A stretch of 24,971 nt of DNA, taken from Desulfovibrio sp. (GTDB lineage Bacteria; Desulfobacterota; Desulfovibrionia; Desulfovibrionales; Desulfovibrionaceae). The position numbers were made by a program, and so were the translations under genes. Below the pieces are notes generated by a model, which worked only from the letters and a program-made list of their open reading frames with translations, did not search any database and was not told where the DNA came from. Below are positions 13,804 through 20,554 of this stretch, piece by piece (the stretch's first letter is position 1; every line of letters starts with the position of its first letter). Location of the stretch: the NCBI GenBank assembly GCA_022837365.1, contig JALHHV010000001.1, positions 646-25,616 on the forward strand. Reading direction: 5' to 3'.

Positions 13804-14769
13804 TCAGTCCTTGTCTCGGGTCAGGTAGCGCTGGATCGTGGCGACGAGCAGCACGAGGATGAAGAAGATGAGCGAGATCGCAGCCCCGTACCCGGTCTGC
13901 TGCTCGCGATAGCCGCGCCGCACCGCGTGGTAGACGAGCGTGGTGGTGGAATCGACCGGACCACCCTGGGTCATCACGTCGATCTGCACGAACAGTCCGA
14001 GCGCAGCAATGGTGATCGTCACCAGGATGAAGATCATCGTGGGGCGCAGGCCCGGCCAGGTCACGCTCTTGAACTGCTGCCACGCATCGGCGCCATCCAT
14101 GCGGGCGGCCTCGTAGAGCTCCTCCGGGATGGTCTGGAGTCCCGAGAGCCAGATGATCATGTGGAAGCCGACCGCCTGCCAGATCGACATCACGATGATC
14201 GCCGGGAGCGCCGTCGACGGGTTGTTGAGCCAGGCGATGCTCTCCCACGCGCCGAACGTGATGGTGTCGATGAACGAGTTGACCATGCCGTCCGGCTGGT
14301 ACATGAAGCGCCACAGAATCGACACCACGACGATCGAGGTGACCACCGGGATGAAGTACACGATCCGGAAGAACGTGGTGCCACGCAGCTTCTGGTTGAC
14401 CAGGATCGCCATCAGCAGTCCCAGACCGGCCTGCACCGGCACCACGACCACGGCGAACAGGAACGTATTGATGAGGGATCGGACGAAGGTGGGATCCGCG
14501 GTGAACGCGCGGATGAAGTTGTCCAGTCCGACGAACCGGGGCGGGTTGGGCGAGATCAGGCGCGCGTTGGTGAACGAGAGCCCGACGGCCAGCAGCACCG
14601 GCACCACGAGGAACAGGAACAGCAGGATCGTCGCCGGGGCGACCATCGCGTAGGCGGCCGACTTGCCGTGCCGCCCACCGCGGCGCCGCAGGAAGGAGGG
14701 CTTCGTGGTGGCAGGGCTCGTGGTGGCCGTGACGCCGACCGCGGGCTCGACGGCTCGAGGGGTGGTCAT
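13804..14769 (-). CDS. ABC sugar transporter permease, MalF type
   Basis: The protein has 321 residues. A Thr/Pro-rich cytoplasmic N-terminus is followed by a first membrane helix at about 40-64 and five more. The EAA loop is YEAARMDGADAWQQFKSVTW (from residue 219). It is the partner of the MalG-type permease and would be the CUT1 channel for the sugar bound by the lipoprotein encoded upstream. A strong hairpin separates it from the binding-protein gene, probably lowering permease expression relative to the binding protein. Confidence 0.92.
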   Translation of the reverse strand: MTTPRAVEPAVGVTATTSPATTKPSFLRRRGGRHGKSAAYAMVAPATILLFLFLVVPVLLAVGLSFTNARLISPNPPRFVGLDNFIRAFTADPTFVRSLINTFLFAVVVVPVQAGLGLLMAILVNQKLRGTTFFRIVYFIPVVTSIVVVSILWRFMYQPDGMVNSFIDTITFGAWESIAWLNNPSTALPAIIVMSIWQAVGFHMIIWLSGLQTIPEELYEAARMDGADAWQQFKSVTWPGLRPTMIFILVTITIAALGLFVQIDVMTQGGPVDSTTTLVYHAVRRGYREQQTGYGAAISLIFFILVLLVATIQRYLTRDKD

Positions 14770-14802
14770 GTCATTCCTTCAGGGATGGGGGCCAGATGAG
14801 GA

Positions 14803-14828
14803 GGGCCGGGGCCCGAAGGCCCCGGCCC
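14803..14828 (-). terminator. GC hairpin between binding-protein and permease genes
   Basis: GGGCCGGGGCC-CGAA-GGCCCCGGCCC is a perfect 11-bp stem with a tetraloop, starting six bases after the binding-protein stop. There is no T tract. Such hairpins commonly attenuate read-through or protect upstream mRNA in ABC operons. Confidence 0.75.
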
Positions 14829-14834
14829 GTGGCA

Positions 14835-16145
14835 TCAGAAGCCGTAGCCGTCGTTGTTCTGGATGTCGGCGTCGATGTCCTTGACCGCCTGGTCGAGGAT
14901 CTGCTTCACGTCGGCGCCGTTCATGATGTCCATGGCCGCGGTCTCGAAGGTGGTCGAGATGACCGCGTAGGCCGGGGTCTCGGGACGCAGGACCGCGAAC
15001 TGGGTGAGCTCGGTGAAGGGCCGCAGCACCCCACCCTCGCCGAAGTACTCGCTGAGCTCGGTGCCCGCCTCGGTGGCCGGGATGACGATCTGCTTGTCCG
15101 CGAAGGCGGCGATGTACTCGGGCTTGAAGGAGAACTCGAGGTAGGCGCGGGCGCCGTCGAGCGCCGGGCCGGAGCACGAGGAGGCGATGCCCCACTGCCA
15201 CGAACCGCCGCCGATCTTCGGGCCGGTGCCGAAGTCCGGCGGGGGCAGGATCAGGAGGTCGTCACCGACGGCCTCGAGCGAGTTGAGCGCGTTCCAGACA
15301 CCGGTGTAGCTGAGCGCGACCTCGTCACGGTTGAACTCCTCGTTGCCGATGGTGCCGGTGTTGGACGCGAGACCCTCGGTGAAGAGGCCCTGGAACCACT
15401 CGCCCCAGGCGAGCGCCTCGGGGCCGTTGAGGGCGCCCTCGGCGGTGAGGAAGGTGGAGCGGTCGATGAGGTCGCCGCCGAAGCTCTGCAGGAGCGGGGA
15501 GTAGGCGTAGGGCCACCACTCGCCGGAGTCCTCGGCGCCGATGTCCAGGGGGGTGTCATAGCCGGCGCCCTTGAGGGTGCGCAGTGCGGCGTCGAACTCG
15601 TCCTTGGTCCAGGGCTCGTCCACGGTGGGGATGCGGATGTTGTTCGCCTCGAGCACCGACTGGCGCGCGAAGATCGCGAGCGCGGCGTCCCAGTAGCCGG
15701 CCGAGTAGACCTCGTCCTCCCACACGCCGACGGCAGTGGGCAGCAGTTCGTTGGTGATGTCCTCGGAGATCCCGAGCGGCTGGATGTAGCCGGCCCACGC
15801 CCAGTTCGGGACGATCGGGCCGTCCATGTCGAGCAGGCAGGGGAGGTCGCCCGAGACGGCCGCCGCGACGATCGCGTCGTTGTACGCGCCCTGCGGGAAC
15901 GACTCCGAGACCACCTCGTAGTTGTCCTGCGAGGAGTTGAAATCGGACATGATCTGGTTGTAGACCTCGAGCTCGGCCGGGTTGCCGGCGGAGTGGGTCC
16001 ACAGCCTGACCTGGGTCTTGCCGCCGGTGCTGTCGCCGGTGGCGGTGCCGCCGTCGCTGTCACCCTCGCCGGCTCGCCCGCAGGCGGCCAGTGCGAGAAC
16101 AGGGACGACAGCCAGGGCCGCGATGGCCCGTCCTGTGCGCTTCAT
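14835..16145 (-). CDS. Extracellular sugar-binding lipoprotein of the ABC transporter
   Basis: The protein has 436 residues. A lipoprotein signal MKRTGRAIAALAVVPVLALA ends in the lipobox LAAC (Cys22), followed by a Ser/Gly/Asp-rich linker. The body matches family 1 solute-binding proteins: VRLWTHSAGNPAELEVYNQI near the N-terminus and WQWGIASSCSGPALDGARAY later. It would capture the sugar outside the membrane and deliver it to the two permeases. A good ribosome site (AAGGAA) precedes the ATG. It is the first gene of a minus-strand operon driven from the LacI-operator region. A fructoside ligand is inferred from the two fructosidase-type neighbours. Confidence 0.92.
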   Translation of the reverse strand: MKRTGRAIAALAVVPVLALAACGRAGEGDSDGGTATGDSTGGKTQVRLWTHSAGNPAELEVYNQIMSDFNSSQDNYEVVSESFPQGAYNDAIVAAAVSGDLPCLLDMDGPIVPNWAWAGYIQPLGISEDITNELLPTAVGVWEDEVYSAGYWDAALAIFARQSVLEANNIRIPTVDEPWTKDEFDAALRTLKGAGYDTPLDIGAEDSGEWWPYAYSPLLQSFGGDLIDRSTFLTAEGALNGPEALAWGEWFQGLFTEGLASNTGTIGNEEFNRDEVALSYTGVWNALNSLEAVGDDLLILPPPDFGTGPKIGGGSWQWGIASSCSGPALDGARAYLEFSFKPEYIAAFADKQIVIPATEAGTELSEYFGEGGVLRPFTELTQFAVLRPETPAYAVISTTFETAAMDIMNGADVKQILDQAVKDIDADIQNNDGYGF

Positions 16146-16197
16146 TGCTGTTCCTTCCGTATGTGACCGCCGGCAGTGGCGGTGCGGGTCGGGTACT

Positions 16198-16215
16198 ACC
16201 TAAATCGAATTAGGT
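16198..16215. promoter_or_regulatory. LacI-type operator O1 (transport operon side)
   Basis: ACCTAAATCGAATTAGGT is an inverted repeat with perfect six-base arms and a central CG, typical of LacI-family sites. It lies just downstream of the likely promoter for the binding-protein gene and matches operator O2. Confidence 0.8.
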
Positions 16216-16217
16216 TG

Positions 16218-16251
16218 GGTATAGAGTGGCGGAGATCTCCAGCGCTGTCAA
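16218..16251 (-). promoter_or_regulatory. Likely promoter of the transport operon
   Basis: TTGACA (16251-16246) is followed on the minus strand by CTCTATACC. Depending on which hexamer is used as the -10, the spacer is 19-22 bases, longer than ideal. O1 begins just downstream, so a bound repressor would block initiation. Confidence 0.4.
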
Positions 16252-16291
16252 GGGGGTCTGGTCGGGCGTTATTTACTCGTGACCTCTGGCG

Positions 16292-16320
16292 TTGGAGGCC
16301 GGTTTGGTGCATCCTAGGAC
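16292..16320 (+). promoter_or_regulatory. Likely promoter of the GH32 gene
   Basis: TTGGAG and TAGGAC are separated by 17 bases. The second box overlaps operator O2 by two bases, so LacI binding would occlude the promoter. Confidence 0.45.
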
Positions 16321-16336
16321 CTAAACCGAGTTAGAC
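16319..16336. promoter_or_regulatory. LacI-type operator O2 (GH32 side)
   Basis: ACCTAAACCGAGTTAGAC is an imperfect inverted repeat sharing the CTAAA-CG-TTAG core with O1, 121 bases away. It lies 15 bases before the GTG of the GH32 gene. Both sites are probably bound by the LacI protein encoded at 17624-18700. Confidence 0.75.
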
Positions 16337-16351
16337 GAACGGGGAACGACC

Positions 16352-17602
16352 GTGGCCGCAGCCGCTCACACCACCTACCACCTCCGGCCCGCCGCGGGGG
16401 GCTGGCTCAACGACCCCAACGGCATGACCAAGGTGGGCGACACCTGGCACGTCTTCTTCCAGCACAACCCCGCCGGGCCGTGGCACGAGGCGATCGCGTG
16501 GGGCCACGCATCCTCGCGCGACCTCGCCACCTGGCGGCACCACCCCGTGGCCTTCTCCCCCACCCCCGGCGGCCCGGACGCCTTCGGGTGCTGGTCCGGC
16601 TGCTACGTCCCCGGCGGGGAGCAGCCCACGGTGGCCTACTCCGGCGTCAGGGACGAGACGCTGCGCAGCACGGTCTGCGTACGCCACGGGTCACCCGACC
16701 TCGAGACGTGGGGCGAGCCCGCCGTCGTCGCCGAGACGCCGGACGCCGACGACGTCGCCGTCATGCGCGACCCCTACGTGTTCTCCTTCGCGGGCAGCCT
16801 GTGGGCGCTGCTGGGCGCCGGCCTCCGCGACGGCACCCCCGCGGTGCTGCTGTTCAACCGCGATGACGAGGCCGCCTGGACCTACGAGGGGCTGTTCCTC
16901 ACCGGCGCGGGCCCCGCCCTCGCCGCCGCCGACACCGCCGACATCTGGGAGTGCCCCCAGCTCGTCCAGCTCGGTGGGCGCTGGGTGCTGGTCCTCTCGC
17001 TGCAGTACCTGACCGTGCTCGGGCGGGTGGTGGCCGTGATCGGGGACGTCGAGTTGGTGGACGGGCGGCCGCGCTTCGTCGCGGAGGGGGTCAGCGTCCT
17101 CGACAACGGCGGTGACTTCTACGCCCCGCAGGTGATCGACGTCGACGGTTCGCCGCTGCTGTTCGGCTGGATCCGGGAGTTCGACCAGGACCCCGCCGCC
17201 ACGGACCACGCCGGCTGCCTCACCCTGCCCCGGCGGCTCGGGCTGCGGGACGGGGTGGTGACGAGTGCCGTCGACGCCGGGGCGGTGGCCGTGCTGGCGG
17301 GTGACGCGCGGCCGGGGGCGGCCGGGCTGGGGGCGGGGCGGCCTGTGTCCGCGGGTGTGGTCGCGCTCGCGGGGCGGCACGCGCGGTTGAGCGTCGACGG
17401 CGACGGCGCACGGCTGCGCCACACTGACCTTGGCGAGGTGCCGGTGCCGACGGGCGCGGACATCTGGGTGGACGGCCCCGTGCTGGAGCTCTACCCACGC
17501 GACGGGGTGCCGTCCACGTGGCGGAGCGAGATCGCGTGGGAGCTCGAGGTCCCCACGGGGGTGGGTGTCACCGCGAGCGAGGTGACGGTCTGCGCGACGT
17601 AG
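16352..17602 (+). CDS. GH32 beta-fructofuranosidase (sucrose/fructan hydrolase)
   Basis: The protein has 416 residues, starts at GTG and has no signal peptide, so it is cytosolic. All GH32 catalytic motifs are present: WLNDPNG (Asp21, nucleophile), MRDPY (Asp140) and WECPQL (Glu200, acid/base). The C-terminal part from about residue 320 fits a shortened beta-sandwich domain. It would hydrolyse imported sucrose or fructo-oligosaccharides to fructose plus glucose or shorter oligomers. It is divergent from the transport operon, with LacI operators in the gap, and convergent with the LacI gene 21 bases away. The ribosome site (GGGGAA) is modest. Confidence 0.92.
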   Translation: MAAAAHTTYHLRPAAGGWLNDPNGMTKVGDTWHVFFQHNPAGPWHEAIAWGHASSRDLATWRHHPVAFSPTPGGPDAFGCWSGCYVPGGEQPTVAYSGVRDETLRSTVCVRHGSPDLETWGEPAVVAETPDADDVAVMRDPYVFSFAGSLWALLGAGLRDGTPAVLLFNRDDEAAWTYEGLFLTGAGPALAAADTADIWECPQLVQLGGRWVLVLSLQYLTVLGRVVAVIGDVELVDGRPRFVAEGVSVLDNGGDFYAPQVIDVDGSPLLFGWIREFDQDPAATDHAGCLTLPRRLGLRDGVVTSAVDAGAVAVLAGDARPGAAGLGAGRPVSAGVVALAGRHARLSVDGDGARLRHTDLGEVPVPTGADIWVDGPVLELYPRDGVPSTWRSEIAWELEVPTGVGVTASEVTVCAT

Positions 17603-17611
17603 TCCACGGGG

Positions 17612-17640
17612 CCGCGCCGTCGGTCAGCGTGGCGGCGCGG
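17612..17640. terminator. Possible bidirectional terminator between GH32 and LacI genes
   Basis: CCGCGCCG (17612-17619) and CGGCGCGG (17633-17640) pair across a 13-base loop between convergent genes. It overlaps the last codons of the LacI gene and has no T tract. Confidence 0.4.
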
Positions 17641-18700
17641 TCAACGACCAGCGGGGCGGCGCCGTCGACTCCCTGACCACCAGTTCGCACGGCAGGGCGC
17701 GGCGGCGGTCAACGATCGTCTCGCCGGCGACCGCGGCCAGCGCCATCGCCACCGCCTCCTCCCCCATCCGGGCGTGCGGCAGGGCGATGGTGGTGAGCGG
17801 GGGGACGGTGTTCTCGGCCATCTTCTCCTGGTCATCGAAGCCGACGATGGAGAGGTCGCCGGGAACGTCGAGCCCGAGGCGGGCCGCGGCAAGCATGGCG
17901 CCGACGGCTGACCTGTCCGTGACGGCGAAGAGGCCGGTGGGGCGCTGGTCGGAGGGGCGGTCGAGGGCGCTCATGGCGGCGTGGTAGCCGTCGTCGATGT
18001 CCCAGCCGCCCTCGATGATCGTGGCCTCGACGCCCCGCGACCGGGCGGCGGCAAGGAACGCGTCGCGGCGCAGCGGGCCGGAGATGTTGCCCTGGTTGTC
18101 GCGGGGGCCGAGGGGGTTCCAGTGACCGCTCAGCATCGTGACTCGGCGGTGGCCGAGGTCAGCGAGGTGCTCGAGGGCGCGCGTGGCGCCGTAGGCATCG
18201 TCCGGGTAGACGCTCAGCTCGTCCTCGCGCTCGGCGGTGCAGTTGGCCAGCACCACGGGCAGGTAGGTCCTCGGCCCGGACGAGAGGATGCGGAAGCCCA
18301 TGGAGGCGTAGATGAGGGCGTCGACCTGGCGGCGTTCGAGCTCGTGGATGGCGGCGGCTTCGCGCTCGTCGCGGGAGTGGAGGTCCATCACGAGCATGAT
18401 GTGGCCGGCGGCCTCGGCGCGCTCGGCCGCGGCGGCGAGCAGCCTGCCGCCGAAGGGGGAGGATGCGACCGAGTCCGTGACCATGCCGATGGAGTGGGTG
18501 GTCTGGCTCCTCAGGGACCGCGCGACGTGGTTCGGTTCGTAGCCCAACCGCTCGGCCGTGTCCAGGATGCGCTGCTTGGTCTCCGGGGAGATGTTGCCGG
18601 TCTCGCGGGGGTTGAACGCGAACGAGACCGCTGTGGGGGAAACGCCCGCCGCCTTTGCCACGTCGGCGGCGCGCACGCGACGACGTGTGTGGCTGGCCAT
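17624..18700 (-). CDS. LacI-family transcriptional repressor of the fructoside locus
   Basis: The protein has 358 residues. The N-terminal helix-turn-helix and hinge are classic (VRAADVAKAAGVSPTAVSFA, then LGYEPNHVARSLRSQTTHSI). The following periplasmic-binding-protein-like sensor domain includes GLFAVTDRSAVGAML and LSIVGFDDQEKMAENTVPPL. It would bind O1 and O2 and release them on binding a sugar, probably a fructoside or its product. It lies convergent to the GH32 gene. No matching operator was found upstream of its own start, so autoregulation is not evident. No ribosome site is visible before the ATG. Confidence 0.92.
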   Translation of the reverse strand: MASHTRRRVRAADVAKAAGVSPTAVSFAFNPRETGNISPETKQRILDTAERLGYEPNHVARSLRSQTTHSIGMVTDSVASSPFGGRLLAAAAERAEAAGHIMLVMDLHSRDEREAAAIHELERRQVDALIYASMGFRILSSGPRTYLPVVLANCTAEREDELSVYPDDAYGATRALEHLADLGHRRVTMLSGHWNPLGPRDNQGNISGPLRRDAFLAAARSRGVEATIIEGGWDIDDGYHAAMSALDRPSDQRPTGLFAVTDRSAVGAMLAAARLGLDVPGDLSIVGFDDQEKMAENTVPPLTTIALPHARMGEEAVAMALAAVAGETIVDRRRALPCELVVRESTAPPRWSLTAPPR

Positions 18701-18863
18701 GCTGTCATGGGAGCAGGTGGGGGCGGTGGTGTCAAGCGTGGCGGCTTGGCGCGGGGCTGGCTGACGATGCCGCAGGTGGATCCACAGCCCGCCAGATGCA
18801 GCTCACTGCACAGGCTCGCGGGCGGGAACCGCCGTCGGAGGTCTGCCCCGCGAGTGTGATCGC

Positions 18864-19850
18864 ATGGCGCGCGATTCTGACCGGCTCACGGACCTCGCAG
18901 GCACGCACGGCGGCCTGCTGACGACCAGCGAGATCGAGAAGTGCGGTTTCACGCGCTCATGGGTGTCGCGGCAGGTGGCGCTGGGGCTGTGGCAGCGGGT
19001 CCACCGCGGCGTCTATGCCACCTTTCCTCAGCCACTCACGTGGGAGCAGCGGGCGTGCGGGGCCCTGATGCTGGTGGGGAAGCAGGCGGCGCTCTCGATG
19101 TGGTCCGCGGGCTTCCTGCACGGGCTCACTCGGGAGGAGCCGCGGACGATCGAGGTCACGGTTCCCCACCGCCTGCGGGTGGAACCGTCCGCTGGACTGG
19201 TGGTCCACCGCGTTCGGCGCAGGTTCGCCATGACGGGGAACCCTCGCCGAACGACCCTCCTCGATACGACCCTCGACCTCGTGGACGTGGCACGCGATGC
19301 CTCGACGGTGCTCGATGTCATCACCCAGGCCCTGTGGAAAGGCGCCAAGCCCACGGCCCTGCTCGCCGCCGCCGCCGGCAGGCGCTATCTGGCGAATCGC
19401 GCGTTGCTCCGGACCCTGCTGGCTGAGTACGTCGAGGGGGTCGAGTCCGAGCTCGAGCGCCAGTTCCTCACGAACGTGGTGCGCGCACACGGGCTGCCTG
19501 AGCCGATCCTCCAGGCGCGGACGAAGATCCGAGGTCACTGGGTCCGCTCCGACTGCTGGTTCGAGCGCTATGGGTTGCGCGTGGAACTCGACGGCGAGCT
19601 CGCCCACCCCGGAAGGGCAAACGAGGCAGATGTGCTGCGCGACAACGACATGCTCGTCTCCCGCGGGGACATCACCCTGCGGTACCGCTGGTGGCATGCG
19701 CTGCTGGGCGCCTGTGTCTCCACCGCGCAACTTGCCGCAGGACTGCGGCGGGGCGGTTGCGAGGATGAGCCTCAGCCGTGCGGCGAGAAGTGCACCGCGC
19801 CTGCCGAGTTCCGGAAGCTCATCGCGAAGGATGGTGCCCGCGTGGCGTGA
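18864..19850 (+). CDS. AbiEi-type wHTH / DUF559-like nuclease-fold protein, copy 2
   Basis: The protein has 328 residues and is clearly paralogous to the gene at 145-1125 throughout. It shares GFTRSW and WQRVHRGVYATFP in the winged-helix part, NPRRTTLLDTTLDLVD in the middle, and SDCWFERYGLRVELDGELA plus DVLRDNDML and DITLRYRWWHALLGAC in the nuclease-like part. The acidic residues of the putative PD-(D/E)XK core are kept in both. No AbiEii toxin neighbour is present. A family B repeat array starts 45 bases after the stop. Biochemical function is unknown. Regulation or DNA processing linked to defence is a guess from the fold. Confidence 0.78.
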   Translation: MARDSDRLTDLAGTHGGLLTTSEIEKCGFTRSWVSRQVALGLWQRVHRGVYATFPQPLTWEQRACGALMLVGKQAALSMWSAGFLHGLTREEPRTIEVTVPHRLRVEPSAGLVVHRVRRRFAMTGNPRRTTLLDTTLDLVDVARDASTVLDVITQALWKGAKPTALLAAAAGRRYLANRALLRTLLAEYVEGVESELERQFLTNVVRAHGLPEPILQARTKIRGHWVRSDCWFERYGLRVELDGELAHPGRANEADVLRDNDMLVSRGDITLRYRWWHALLGACVSTAQLAAGLRRGGCEDEPQPCGEKCTAPAEFRKLIAKDGARVA

Positions 19851-19895
19851 GAGGTTTCGCGGGCGGGGGACCCATTGGCCTGCCCCTGCGTTCGG

Positions 19896-20275
19896 AATCC
19901 TCCCCGGGGAGATCTCGTTGCGCCTGTGCAACAGTTCCTCCCCACGAGTGAGCGAGGCGCCCGGCGAACTCGGCCCTCACGCCCCACCAGCCCCGGTCCG
20001 AATCCTCCCCGGGGAGATCTCGTTGCGCATGTGCAACAGTTCCTCCCCACGAGTGAGCGAGGCGCCCGGCGAACTCGGCCCTCACGCCCCACCAGCCCCG
20101 GTCCGAATCCTCCCCGGGGAGATCCCGTTGCGCATGTGCAACAGTTCCTCCCCACGAGCGAGCGAGGCGCCCGGCGAACTTGGCCCTCACGCCCCACCAG
20201 CCCCCGGTCCGAATCCTCCCCGGGGAGATCTCGTTGCGCATGTGCAACAGTTCCTCCCCACGAGCGAGCTGGGGC
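19896..20275. repeat. Family B tandem array, 105-bp unit, about 3.6 copies
   Basis: Copies start at 19896, 20001, 20106 and 20212 (periods 105, 105, 106). Each holds CCTCCCCGGGGAGATC, TCGTTGCGCATGTGCAAC and TCCTCCCCACGAG, able to fold by pairing GTTGC with GCAAC and GGGGAG with CTCCCC. The rest of each unit is nearly identical, so the expansion looks recent. The right-hand part matches the solo copy at 11155-11200. Unit length divides by three, so long frames cross the array on both strands; they are not taken as genes. Confidence 0.9.
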
Positions 20276-20554
20276 GCTGCAAGGAAGGGCCGAAACGGAG
20301 CGGGAGGCAAGGCTGCGCAAAGAGGAACAGGCTCACGAGGGACTCCAGGCGGGCCTCCCGGGCTGAGAAAAGAGCGCTCGCGGGGGTCGGGGGCTCGCGG
20401 GGATCAGTGCGCGGGGGTCGGGGGCTCGCGGGGGTCGGGGGCTCGCGGGGATCAGCTCGCGGGGGTCGGGGGCTCGCGGGGATCGGTGCGCGGGGGTCGG
20501 GGACTCGCGGGGATCAGCGCGCGCGTGTGGGGCCCTGATGCTGATCAGGACCGC
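20276..20554. other. Intergenic, includes G-rich minisatellite
   Basis: The first 100 bases show nothing recognisable. From about 20380 to 20525, units built from GCGGGGGTCGGGG and CTCGCGGGGATC alternate irregularly about five times, ending 30 bases from the kinase stop. The dense G runs on the plus strand could form quadruplexes. Confidence 0.7.

Noticed and set aside
12900..16145. Transport ATPase within the fructoside operon
   Set aside because: No Walker A/B or ABC signature motif was found in or near the operon, so a shared ATPase elsewhere is inferred instead.
19896..20275. CRISPR array
   Set aside because: The unit is 105 bases with nearly identical 'spacers', only four copies and no cas genes. 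It is a tandem repeat, not repeat-spacer.
19772..20366. 35-residue repeat proteins encoded by the family B array
   Set aside because: The 105-bp unit leaves all frames open. The frames have no ribosome site, no non-repeat domain, and are open on both strands.
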